Shown here: one piece after another, positions 1 to 5,747 of the stretch | Position numbering within the stretch: the stretch's first letter is position 1 | Layout of the letters: each line of letters starts with the position of its first letter | DNA from: VRUE01 sp036376915 | GTDB lineage: Bacteria > Actinomycetota > Thermoleophilia > Solirubrobacterales > 70-9 | Assembly: GCA_036376915.1 (NCBI GenBank) | Contig: DASUZK010000016.1 | Coordinates: forward strand, 1-7,529 | Length of the DNA: 7,529 nt | Reading direction: 5' to 3' | Made by a program: the position numbers and the translations under genes | The notes under the pieces: model-generated | What the model saw: only the letters and a program-made list of their open reading frames with translations | Database searches by the model: none | What the model was told of the DNA's origin: nothing

Positions 1-300
1 AAAGGCAGGCCGGATCCCTCCCTGCACGAAACGCTTGCCGTGCTCGAGCGCACCTTGCGCAGCCGCGCCGCTGAGCGCCCAGAAGGCAGCTACACGGTGC
101 AGTTGCTCGACGACCCGAAGCTGATCGGCGAGAAGGTGGAGGAGGAGGCCGAGGAGGTCGTCCGTGCCGCCCGCGAGGAGTCCGACGAGCGCGTCGCCGA
201 AGAGGCCGCCGACCTGCTCTACCACCTGGCCGTGCTGCTCGCCTCGCGCGAGGTCCCGCAGTCCGCCGCGATGGAAGTGCTCGATGGCCGTCGCCGCTGA
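1..300 (+). CDS. hisE: Phosphoribosyl-ATP pyrophosphatase (HisE domain), 5' end missing
   Basis: This protein hydrolyses phosphoribosyl-ATP to phosphoribosyl-AMP and pyrophosphate, the second step of histidine synthesis, in the cytoplasm. The visible part matches HisE: PEGSYT, then the metal-binding helix GEKVEEEAEEVV, then EAADLLYHLAVLLA, the acidic helices that bind Mg2+ in this all-alpha family. The frame is open to the left edge. The first HisE helix (LHETLAVLERTLRSR) already starts near position 22, before the GTG at 40, and no ATG, GTG or TTG lies in frame before it. The real start is therefore outside the window, and GTG40 would cut the helix. A preceding linker-like KGRPDPS would fit the join of a bifunctional HisIE fusion, but the HisI half is not visible. 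The stop (298-300) lies 17 nt inside trpE, implying translational coupling. Confidence 0.88.
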   Translation, partial: KGRPDPSLHETLAVLERTLRSRAAERPEGSYTVQLLDDPKLIGEKVEEEAEEVVRAAREESDERVAEEAADLLYHLAVLLASREVPQSAAMEVLDGRRR

Positions 301-1792
301 TTCCGAGCTGAGGCTCGAGCCGACACTCGAGCAGGCCCGGGCGCTCGCCGGGGAGGGGAACGTCGTGCCCGTCTGCGCCCGCCTTCTCGACGACTGCGAG
401 ACCCCGGTCTCGGCCTTCCTCAAGCTGCGCGCGGGCGAACCGGAGGGGACGCCATGCTTCCTGCTCGAGTCGGCCGAGCAGGGCCAGGTCGGCCGTTACT
501 CGTTCGTCGGCTTCCACCCCCGCTCGGTGCTGAGCTGGAGCGACGGCGTCCTTTCCGAGGACGGGGGGGAGGGGCGCGACGCCCCCGATCCCTACGCCGC
601 CGTCGCCGAGCACCTCTCGCGCTTCCGCCCAGCCCCGGTCGAGGGCCTGCCCCCTTTCAGCGGCGGCGCCGTCGGCTTCTTCGGCTACGACCTCGTGCGC
701 ACCGTCGAGCCACTGGGTGAGCCCAACCCCGACCCGCTCGGCCTGCCCGACATGGCACTGATGGTGACCGACCTGCTGCTGGTCTTCGACCACCTCCGCC
801 ACGAGCTGACGATCATGGCCTGCGCCTTCGCGGAGGACGAGGGCGGCATCGACGCCGCCTACGAGCGCGCTGCGGCGACGATCGCCGACGCCCGCCGGCG
901 CCTGCGCGGGGCGGTCCCCTCACCCGAGCACCCGGCCCTCGCCGAGCCGCCCCAGTTCGCCTCCAACATGGAGCGCGAGGAGTTCGAAGCCGCGGTCGAG
1001 CGGATCGTCTCCTACGTCCACGCCGGCGACGCCTTCCAGGTCGTGCCCTCGCAGCGCTTCAGCGCGCCGGCCCCAGTCGAGGCCTTCTCGGTCTACCGCG
1101 GATTGCGGGTGGTCAACCCGTCCCCCTATATGTACTTCCTCGAGTTCGGCGACTTCCAGATCGCCGGCGCCTCGCCCGAGCCGCTGGTCAAAGTCACCGG
1201 CGACCGGGTCGAGACGCGCCCGATTGCCGGCACTTACCCGCGCGGCTCCGACGAGGAGGAGGACCGCCGCCTCGCCGAGCGGCTCGTCAACGACCCCAAG
1301 GAGCGCGCCGAGCACGTGATGCTGGTCGACCTCGGCCGCAACGACCTCGGCCGGGTCTGCGAGTACGGATCGGTCTCGGTCGACGAGCTGATGGTGGTCG
1401 AGACCTACTCGCACGTGCTGCACATCGTCAGCCAGGTCTCCGGCACCCTGCGCGAAGGGGTCGGGGCGATGGATGTCCTGCGCTCTGCCCTGCCGGCGGG
1501 CACGCTCTCCGGCGCGCCGAAGGTGCGGGCGATGCAGATCATCGACGAGCTGGAGCCGGTCAAGCGCTGCTCCTACGGGGGCGCGATCGGCTACCTCTCC
1601 TGGAACGGTGACCTCGACACGGCGATTCACATCCGCACCGTGGTCGTCAAGGACGGCCAGATGCACGTCCAGGCGGGAGGCGGCACCGTGGCCGACGCCA
1701 AGCCCGCCTACGAGTACAACGAGTCCGTCAACAAGGCCAAGGCCGTCTTCCGCGCGGTGGAGCTGGCCTGCGAGCAGCCGGACTGGAGCTGA
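284..1792 (+). CDS. trpE: Anthranilate synthase component I
   Basis: This is the large subunit of anthranilate synthase, which converts chorismate to anthranilate using ammonia supplied by TrpG. The protein is 502 aa, normal for TrpE. The N-terminal domain carries LLES (residues 60-63) and the core carries NPSPYMYF (278-285). Both belong to the tryptophan feedback site in characterised TrpE proteins. The chorismate-binding domain shows PIAGT (313-317), HVMLVDLGRNDLGRV (GRND at 351-354), LPAGTLSGAPKVRAM, YGGAIGY and a C-terminal AGGGTVADAKP. The ATG at 284 is chosen because GGAAG at 273-277 is well spaced before it and the family N-terminus starts there. Upstream codons in this frame are only a shadow of hisE. 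It overlaps hisE by 17 nt and is followed after 2 nt by trpG, so the three are probably co-translated. The residue after PIAGT is Tyr, where many TrpE have Arg. No trp leader or attenuator precedes it within the window. Confidence 0.97.
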   Translation: MAVAADSELRLEPTLEQARALAGEGNVVPVCARLLDDCETPVSAFLKLRAGEPEGTPCFLLESAEQGQVGRYSFVGFHPRSVLSWSDGVLSEDGGEGRDAPDPYAAVAEHLSRFRPAPVEGLPPFSGGAVGFFGYDLVRTVEPLGEPNPDPLGLPDMALMVTDLLLVFDHLRHELTIMACAFAEDEGGIDAAYERAAATIADARRRLRGAVPSPEHPALAEPPQFASNMEREEFEAAVERIVSYVHAGDAFQVVPSQRFSAPAPVEAFSVYRGLRVVNPSPYMYFLEFGDFQIAGASPEPLVKVTGDRVETRPIAGTYPRGSDEEEDRRLAERLVNDPKERAEHVMLVDLGRNDLGRVCEYGSVSVDELMVVETYSHVLHIVSQVSGTLREGVGAMDVLRSALPAGTLSGAPKVRAMQIIDELEPVKRCSYGGAIGYLSWNGDLDTAIHIRTVVVKDGQMHVQAGGGTVADAKPAYEYNESVNKAKAVFRAVELACEQPDWS

Positions 1793-1794
1793 CG

Positions 1795-2361
1795 ATGCGC
1801 GTGCTCGTCATCGACAACTACGACTCCTTCACCTACAACCTCGTCCAGTACCTGGGCGAGCTGGGCGCGGAGGTCGAGGTCGTCCGCAACGACAAGGCGA
1901 CGGTCGACGAGCTGCTCGAGCGTGGCGCCGACCGCCTCGTGGTCTCGCCTGGCCCCTGCACGCCCGCCGAGGCGGGGATCTCGATCGCGGCGATCCGTCG
2001 CTTCGCCGAGACTGGCACGCCCGTCCTCGGCGTCTGCCTCGGCCACCAGTCGCTGGTCGAGGCCTTCGGCGGGCGCACGGTCCAGGGAGAGCCGATCCAC
2101 GGCAAGGAGGGCGAGGTCGAGCACGACGGCCGCACCGTCTACGCCGGCCTGCCCAGCCCACTCGTCGCCGGCCGCTACCACTCGCTGGTGGCGGATCCCG
2201 ACCTGCCCGACGAGCTCGAGCTGAGCTCGAGCCTCGGCGACGTGGTGATGGGAGCGCGCCACCGCGAGCTGCCCGCCGAGGGCGTCCAGTTCCACCCCGA
2301 GTCGGTGCTGACCCCCCAGGGCAAGCACCTGTTGGCCAACTTCCTGGGAGACACCAAATGA
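1795..2361 (+). CDS. trpG: Anthranilate synthase component II (glutamine amidotransferase)
   Basis: This is the class I glutamine amidotransferase subunit that releases ammonia from glutamine and channels it to TrpE. It is 188 aa, the usual length for a stand-alone TrpG with no TrpD fusion. It shows IDNYDSFTYNLVQYL at the N-terminus, the oxyanion-loop region SPGPCTP (51-57), the nucleophile elbow GVCLGHQ with Cys81, and the C-terminal VQFHPES with His167 and Glu169, so the Cys-His-Glu triad is complete. GGAG at 1785-1788 lies 6 nt before the ATG, inside the last trpE codons. Only 2 nt separate the trpE stop from this start, consistent with equimolar subunit synthesis. The same family also serves folate synthesis (PabA), but direct pairing with trpE favours a tryptophan role. 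The stop codon overlaps the start of a mini-ORF (ATGA, 2358-2361). Confidence 0.97.
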   Translation: MRVLVIDNYDSFTYNLVQYLGELGAEVEVVRNDKATVDELLERGADRLVVSPGPCTPAEAGISIAAIRRFAETGTPVLGVCLGHQSLVEAFGGRTVQGEPIHGKEGEVEHDGRTVYAGLPSPLVAGRYHSLVADPDLPDELELSSSLGDVVMGARHRELPAEGVQFHPESVLTPQGKHLLANFLGDTK

Positions 2362-2423
2362 GCTTCCGGTGCGCCTTTGCCCCCCTATACGGGGATAAAG
2401 CGCACCGGAAGGGGGTGGGTTGA
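2358..2423 (+). CDS. Possible 21-codon mini-ORF between trpG and trpD
   Basis: An ATG overlapping the trpG stop as ATGA opens a 21-codon frame that ends at a TGA (2421-2423), only 3 nt before the trpD start. TGGGAG at 2345-2350 is a plausible ribosome binding site, 7 nt before the ATG. The peptide would begin MSFRCAFAPLYG and end DKAHRKGVG. It has no tryptophan codon, no membrane segment and no recognisable family. Nearly all of it is encoded by the palindrome at 2363-2411. Because of that symmetry, the opposite strand encodes a similar peptide, which argues that the reading may be accidental. If translated, ribosomes leaving trpG would open the hairpin and deliver to trpD. I rate it as a possible coupling ORF, not an established gene. 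Confidence 0.3.
   Translation: MSFRCAFAPLYGDKAHRKGVG
2363..2411. repeat. Strong palindromic hairpin in the trpG-trpD gap
   Basis: The arm CTTCCGGTGCGC (2363-2374) pairs perfectly over 12 bp with GCGCACCGGAAG (2400-2411). After a one-base bulge (C2375) the stem continues with TTT/AAA (2376-2378 with 2397-2399), a G-U pair, one mismatch and CCCC/GGGG (2381-2384 with 2391-2394). It closes on a six-base loop, CTATAC. No T-run follows, so it is not a standard intrinsic terminator. It could be an mRNA processing or stability element, a translational switch for trpD, or a copy of a dispersed REP-like palindromic element. The last pairing bases overlap the Shine-Dalgarno sequence of trpD. Confidence 0.85.
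2409..2417 (+). promoter_or_regulatory. trpD ribosome binding site overlapping the hairpin foot
   Basis: AAGGGGGTG matches the anti-Shine-Dalgarno complement AAGGAGGTG at eight of nine positions and ends 9 nt before the trpD ATG. Its first three bases (2409-2411) are the closing base pairs of the 2363-2411 hairpin. Full stem closure would therefore occupy part of the site. It is the strongest ribosome binding site I see in the window. Confidence 0.65.
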
Positions 2424-2426
2424 AGA

Positions 2427-3443
2427 ATGGCGCCGAATGACGTCGTCACCCGGGCGATCGACGCGGTCTGCGCCGGAGACCACCTCACTGCCGACCACGC
2501 CGCCGCCGTGCTCGCCGAGATCATGGAGGGACGGGCGAGCGAGGTCCAGACCGGTGCCTTCCTGATCGCGCTGCGGGCCAAGGGGGAGACGGTCCCCGAG
2601 CTGGTCGGCCTGGCCCGCACGATGCGCTCGCTCGCCACCCCGGTCGCCACCTCGCGCACCGACCTCGTCGACACGGCCGGGACCGGTGGCGGGCCCTCCA
2701 CCTTCAACGTCTCGACCACGGCCGCGCTGGTCGCCGCAGCCGCCGGCTGCGCCGTCGCCAAGCACGGCAACCGCTCAAGCACGAGCAAGTGCGGCTCCGC
2801 CGACCTGCTCGAGGCGCTCGGCGTCGACATCGAGCTCGAGCCGGAGCAGGTTGGCCGCTGCATCGACGAGGTCGGCTTCGGCTTCATGTTCGCGCCGCGC
2901 CATCACAAGGCGATGGCGCACGTCGTCCCGGTCCGCAAGGAGCTGGCGGTGCGAACGATCTTCAACTTCCTCGGCCCGCTGACCAACCCGGCGGGTGCCC
3001 GGAGGCAGCTGCTCGGCGTCTCCGATCGCCATTACCAGGAGACGATCGCCGAGGCCCTGGCCGGGCTCGGTAGCGAGCGCGCGATGGTCGTGACCGCCGA
3101 GGACGGAGTCGACGAGCTCTCGATCTCGGCCCGCACCCGCGTGATCGAGGTCCGCGACGGCGGCACCGAGGAGCACTTCGTCGAGCCCGGGGACTTCGGC
3201 TTCGCCACGGCGGAGCTCGGCGACGTCGCCGGAGGCACGCCCGAGGAGAACGCAGCAGCCTCCCGAGCGGTGCTCGCCGGTGAGAGCGGCCCGCGCCGCG
3301 ACCTCGTCCTGCTCAACGCCGGTGCCGCGATCTACGTCGGCGGCCGGGCTGATAGCCTCGCCGCGGGGGTAGAGAGAGCAAAAACGGTGGTTGATAGCGG
3401 AAGGGCAGAGGAGCTTTTGGACGGACTAATTCGCTTTGCCTAA
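2427..3443 (+). CDS. trpD: Anthranilate phosphoribosyltransferase
   Basis: It transfers the phosphoribosyl group of PRPP to anthranilate, giving phosphoribosylanthranilate, the second committed step of tryptophan synthesis. The 338-aa length is standard. Visible family features are the N-terminal helical domain with GRASEVQTGAFLIALR, the PRPP loop DTAGTGGG (82-89), KHGNR (112-116) followed by SKCGSADLLEALG, the anthranilate-site Arg166 in VRTIFNFLGPLTNP, and the metal-binding Asp219-Glu220 in DGVDELS. The ATG at 2427 follows a good ribosome binding site, and a stop just upstream fixes the start. From about codon 307 onward codon use changes: GTA, AGA, AAA, AGG, CTA and a TAA stop appear, unlike the rest of the gene. 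This marks the left border of a lower-GC segment that continues into trpC. The protein still ends with a normal family C-terminus. Confidence 0.97.
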   Translation: MAPNDVVTRAIDAVCAGDHLTADHAAAVLAEIMEGRASEVQTGAFLIALRAKGETVPELVGLARTMRSLATPVATSRTDLVDTAGTGGGPSTFNVSTTAALVAAAAGCAVAKHGNRSSTSKCGSADLLEALGVDIELEPEQVGRCIDEVGFGFMFAPRHHKAMAHVVPVRKELAVRTIFNFLGPLTNPAGARRQLLGVSDRHYQETIAEALAGLGSERAMVVTAEDGVDELSISARTRVIEVRDGGTEEHFVEPGDFGFATAELGDVAGGTPEENAAASRAVLAGESGPRRDLVLLNAGAAIYVGGRADSLAAGVERAKTVVDSGRAEELLDGLIRFA

Positions 3444-4170
3444 AGCGCCGCCCCCGCACTGCCGATTGCAAGATCGCAACACGCAACGAAACGTTGCGTT
3501 TAAGATGCTCACTCTCGCGGTAGGGGAAAGGGGCCGGGAAATTTCCACAGGCATCAAGACCGATACTAGAATCCCAGAGAGCATGCTCGAAGCAATGGTC
3601 GGTGCCGCTCGATCTGACGTAGATCGGCGTCGAACCGAAATATCGCAAAGGGAGCTAGAGGAGAAGCTCCGATCCAGGGGCGACTCCCGGCCGTTCCATG
3701 AGGCCTTGACAAGGCCCCAGCTTTCTCTCATTGCTGAGTACAAGCGCTATTCCCCTAGTGCTTCGCGGGCTGGTGAAGCTGCGGCAACAGCAGCTGTTGC
3801 CGACCAGGTCTTGGCATATCAACGAGGTGGTGCATCGGCTCTTTCGATTTTGACCGACGTCCAGCACTTCAATGGGCGGCTTGAGGACCTTCGGGAGGCT
3901 CGCAGCATCAGCGATCTGCCAATCCTTCGAAAGGACTTCACTGTCGACAGGTATCAGCTCTACGAGGCAGCGGTCTTTGGAGCCGATGCGGTTCTCCTAA
4001 TCGTTGCGGTGTTGGACGACCGGACCTTGGCTGACCTTTACGACGAGGCTCAGCAGCTAGACCTCGACTGCATCCTTGAGGTGCGAGATCAAGAGCAGCT
4101 TGAGAAGGCTCTGGAAATTGATGCAGACATCATTGGCATCAATAATCGTGACCTCGGCAGTCTTGAGGTC
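3347..4170. other. Lower-GC segment with different codon use spanning the trpD 3' end and most of trpC
   Basis: By direct count, 3481-4140 is about 56% G+C (370 of 660), while 3301-3360 is 70% and 4201-4380 is about 71%. Codon choice changes with it: Arg AGA/AGG, Leu TTG/CTA/CTT, Gly GGA and many T- or A-ending codons replace the C/G-ending ones used in trpE, trpG, most of trpD and the end of trpC. The right border falls near 4145-4190, inside trpC, and the left near 3347-3365, inside trpD. The proteins remain intact across both borders. This looks like a replacement by homologous recombination from a lower-GC relative, though a chimeric assembly would look the same. Borders are approximate. 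Confidence 0.7.
3481..3499. promoter_or_regulatory. Perfect inverted repeat in the trpD-trpC gap
   Basis: ACGCAACG and CGTTGCGT form an exact 8-bp inverted repeat around AAA, between the trpD stop and the trpC start. It could be an operator (as an inverted GCAACG half-site) or a small RNA hairpin. Only TT follows it, so it is a poor terminator. The surrounding 139-nt gap shows no convincing promoter. A second hairpin with a similar GCAAC/GTTGC core (3782-3802, 9-bp arms, loop CAG) lies inside trpC. Confidence 0.4.
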
Positions 4171-4392
4171 GACGTCGCGACCACCTACGAGCTGATGCCC
4201 GACGTGCCGGCGGGCAAGACCGTCGTCGCCGAGAGCGGCATCTCCTCTCGCGCGGAGCTCGAAGAGCTGGAGAGGGTAGGGGTCGACGCGGTGCTGATCG
4301 GCAGCGCGCTGATGAGCGCCGCCGATCCCGAGGCGAAGACTCGTGAGCTGACCGGGGCCGAAGAGGGCACTCGCGAGCACCACCTCCCCTGA
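3583..4392 (+). CDS. trpC: Indole-3-glycerol phosphate synthase
   Basis: It closes the pyrrole ring of 1-(2-carboxyphenylamino)-1-deoxyribulose 5-phosphate, releasing CO2 and water to give indole-3-glycerol phosphate. It is a cytoplasmic TIM-barrel enzyme. With the ATG at 3583 it has 269 aa, normal for the family, starting MLEAMVGAARSDVDRRR as expected for the N-terminal helix. Conserved active-site residues are present: Glu52 and Lys54 in IAEYKRYSPS, Lys117 in ILRKDF, Glu166 in ILEVRD, Asn187 in GINNRDL, Glu217 in AESGIS, and the phosphate loop LIGSALM (238-244). The frame is open upstream to a TTG at 3436, with an ATG at 3505, but those extra residues do not resemble TrpC. The ribosome binding site at 3583 is weak (AGAGAG). 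About the first 190 codons are in lower-GC DNA and the last 75 in the high-GC style of the neighbours. The gene stands 139 nt after trpD. Confidence 0.95.
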   Translation: MLEAMVGAARSDVDRRRTEISQRELEEKLRSRGDSRPFHEALTRPQLSLIAEYKRYSPSASRAGEAAATAAVADQVLAYQRGGASALSILTDVQHFNGRLEDLREARSISDLPILRKDFTVDRYQLYEAAVFGADAVLLIVAVLDDRTLADLYDEAQQLDLDCILEVRDQEQLEKALEIDADIIGINNRDLGSLEVDVATTYELMPDVPAGKTVVAESGISSRAELEELERVGVDAVLIGSALMSAADPEAKTRELTGAEEGTREHHLP

Positions 4393-4400
4393 GCGCGACG

Positions 4401-4444
4401 GTTTAGCCCTCGCTTGAGCATTGTTTAGGAATTACTGAGGAAGC
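4401..4444 (+). promoter_or_regulatory. Four 11-bp direct repeats, probable OmpR/PhoB-type response-regulator site for htrA
   Basis: Read in 11-base steps, the gap before htrA gives GTTTAGCCCTC, GCTTGAGCATT, GTTTAGGAATT and ACTGAGGAAGC. The best pair is TTTAGGAA (4424-4431) and CTGAGGAA (4435-4442), which match at six of eight positions and are exactly one helical turn apart. Tandem half-sites at 11-bp pitch are the usual binding pattern of OmpR/PhoB-family response regulators. The array covers the place where a -35 box would be, and no good -35 is present, which fits an activator-dependent promoter. The regulator itself is not in the window, so its identity is inferred only by analogy. Confidence 0.5.
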
Positions 4445-4449
4445 GGCTC

Positions 4450-4455
4450 TACAGT
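4450..4455 (+). promoter_or_regulatory. Putative -10 element of a leaderless htrA promoter
   Basis: TACAGT fits the actinobacterial -10 pattern TANNNT. Seven bases (CCTTCCA) separate it from the htrA ATG, which places the expected transcription start at or next to the first base of the start codon. No purine-rich ribosome binding site is present in those bases. This is the layout of a leaderless mRNA. No credible -35 box lies at 16-19 bp. Confidence 0.45.
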
Positions 4456-4462
4456 CCTTCCA

Positions 4463-5671
4463 ATGCGTCGCTTCCTTCGCTCTTCCTTCGGCTCCGCCCT
4501 TCTCGGCGGCGCGGTCGTCGCCGCCTTCGGTTGGGTGGCGATCGCCTCGGGCTGGATCGAGGCGGAGGACGGCTCGACGACGACGATCGCGGCGCCCCTC
4601 TCGGCGCCGATCGAAGTCAAGGACAGCGGCGGCGGCAACCTGGTCAACCAGATCTACCGCCGCGACGGGCAGGGCGTTGCCTTCATCCAGGCATCGAAAG
4701 CCCCCGAAGAATCCTCCGGCATCAACCCCTTCGGCGAACCCGAACCGGAAGGCGAAGGCGGCGGTGTCGCAACCGGCTCCGGCTTCTTGATCGACACCCA
4801 GGGCCACATCATCACCAACAGCCATGTCGTCGACGGGGCGAGCGAGGTGCAGGTCACTATCGGCTCCAACGAAACCAGCCACGATGCGGAGATAATCGGC
4901 ACCGATCCGGCGACTGACGTTGCCCTGCTCAAGGTCGACGTCCCGGCCGACCAGCTGCACCCGCTGGCGCTCGGCGACTCCTCGAAGGTCCAGGTCGGCG
5001 ACCCGGTGGTCGCGATCGGCAACCCCTTCGGCCTCAACCGCACCGTCACAAGCGGCATCGTCTCCGCTCTGCAGCGCCAGATTCAGGCGCCAAACGGCTT
5101 CTCGATCTCGCACGTGATCCAGACCGACGCGGCGATCAACCCCGGCAACTCGGGCGGCCCGCTGATCGACGCCTCGGGCAGGGTGATCGGGATCAACTCT
5201 CAGATCCAGAGCGGTGGCGGTGGCGGCAACGTCGGTATCGGCTTTGCGGTGCCGATCAACACGGCTCGAGACGTCGTCGGGCAGATCAAGCAGGACGGCG
5301 AGGTCGAGCATGCCTACATCGGCATCACCGGAGGGAGCGTAACGCCGGCGATCGCCGACTCGCTGAAACTGTCAACCGAGAAAGGTGTGCTGGTCAACGA
5401 AGTGATCGAGGACGGTCCCGCGGACAAGGCCGGGATCGAGGCCGGCGAGACCGAAGCGACGATCGAAGGCGCGAAAGTCCGGCTCGGCGGCGACATCATC
5501 ACCGAGATCGACGGCGAGCCGGTCGCCTCGATGGAAGACGTGATCGACGCTGTCGACGCGGCCGAGCCGGGCGACGAGATGGAGATGACCCTGGTGCGGG
5601 ACGACGGCGAGGAGAAGACCGTCACGGTCACGCTCGGGGTGCGGCCGGACTCGGTCCAAGAAGCGGAATAG
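4463..5671 (+). CDS. HtrA/DegP-like membrane-anchored serine protease with one PDZ domain
   Basis: This is a trypsin-like (S1C) quality-control protease, predicted to sit on the outer face of the cytoplasmic membrane and degrade misfolded envelope proteins. Of its 402 aa, residues 1-8 are basic (MRRFLRSS) and about 10-30 form a hydrophobic anchor or uncleaved signal. A Ser/Gly/Glu-rich linker runs to about 100, the protease domain spans about 101-278 and a PDZ domain about 285-393. The catalytic triad is complete: His121 (TNSHVV), Asp152 (TDVALLKV) and Ser230 (GNSGGPL). GNPFGLNRTVTSGIVSA and GIGFAVPIN are also typical. The PDZ domain carries an extra loop before GGDIITEIDGEPV. It interrupts the trp genes, starting 70 nt after trpC and ending 88 nt before trpF. 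It has its own likely control region (11-bp repeats and a leaderless promoter). Which HtrA paralogue it is cannot be decided from sequence alone, so no symbol is given. Confidence 0.95.
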   Translation: MRRFLRSSFGSALLGGAVVAAFGWVAIASGWIEAEDGSTTTIAAPLSAPIEVKDSGGGNLVNQIYRRDGQGVAFIQASKAPEESSGINPFGEPEPEGEGGGVATGSGFLIDTQGHIITNSHVVDGASEVQVTIGSNETSHDAEIIGTDPATDVALLKVDVPADQLHPLALGDSSKVQVGDPVVAIGNPFGLNRTVTSGIVSALQRQIQAPNGFSISHVIQTDAAINPGNSGGPLIDASGRVIGINSQIQSGGGGGNVGIGFAVPINTARDVVGQIKQDGEVEHAYIGITGGSVTPAIADSLKLSTEKGVLVNEVIEDGPADKAGIEAGETEATIEGAKVRLGGDIITEIDGEPVASMEDVIDAVDAAEPGDEMEMTLVRDDGEEKTVTVTLGVRPDSVQEAE

Positions 5672-5747
5672 GCGGAAGTGGCGCGCGAGATGCCGCCTGA
5701 GTTAGCTTGATTTGCCTGCAGCGCCATTGTGGGTCGGTTGGCTTTCG

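Noticed and set aside
920..1666. Long open frame on the - strand opposite trpE, and similar long - strand frames elsewhere (for example 1829-2887, 4403-5311, 6284-7327).
   Set aside because: High GC creates long antisense frames. These are opposite well-conserved trp and htrA genes, are low-complexity, and match no family I recognise.
2213..2232. GAGCTC-rich repetitive stretch in trpG.
   Set aside because: It is ordinary coding sequence for Glu-Leu-Glu-Leu-Ser-Ser-Ser with preferred codons. No sign of an independent repeat.
3542..3567. Promoter before trpC (TTTCCA and GATACT).
   Set aside because: Spacing is only 14 bp and both boxes are poor. Not convincing.
4393..4462. Transcription terminator between trpC and htrA.
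   Set aside because: No inverted repeat with a T-run is visible. Read-through from trpC cannot be excluded.
5213..5232. GGCGGT/GGC short tandem repeat inside htrA.
   Set aside because: It encodes a poly-glycine loop (residues 251-255) in the protease domain, common in HtrA proteins, and needs no separate explanation.
5670..5698. Possible terminator after htrA: AGGCGG and CCGCCT could pair.
   Set aside because: Only 6 bp with a 17-base loop and no real T-run downstream (GAGTTAGC follows). Too weak to annotate.
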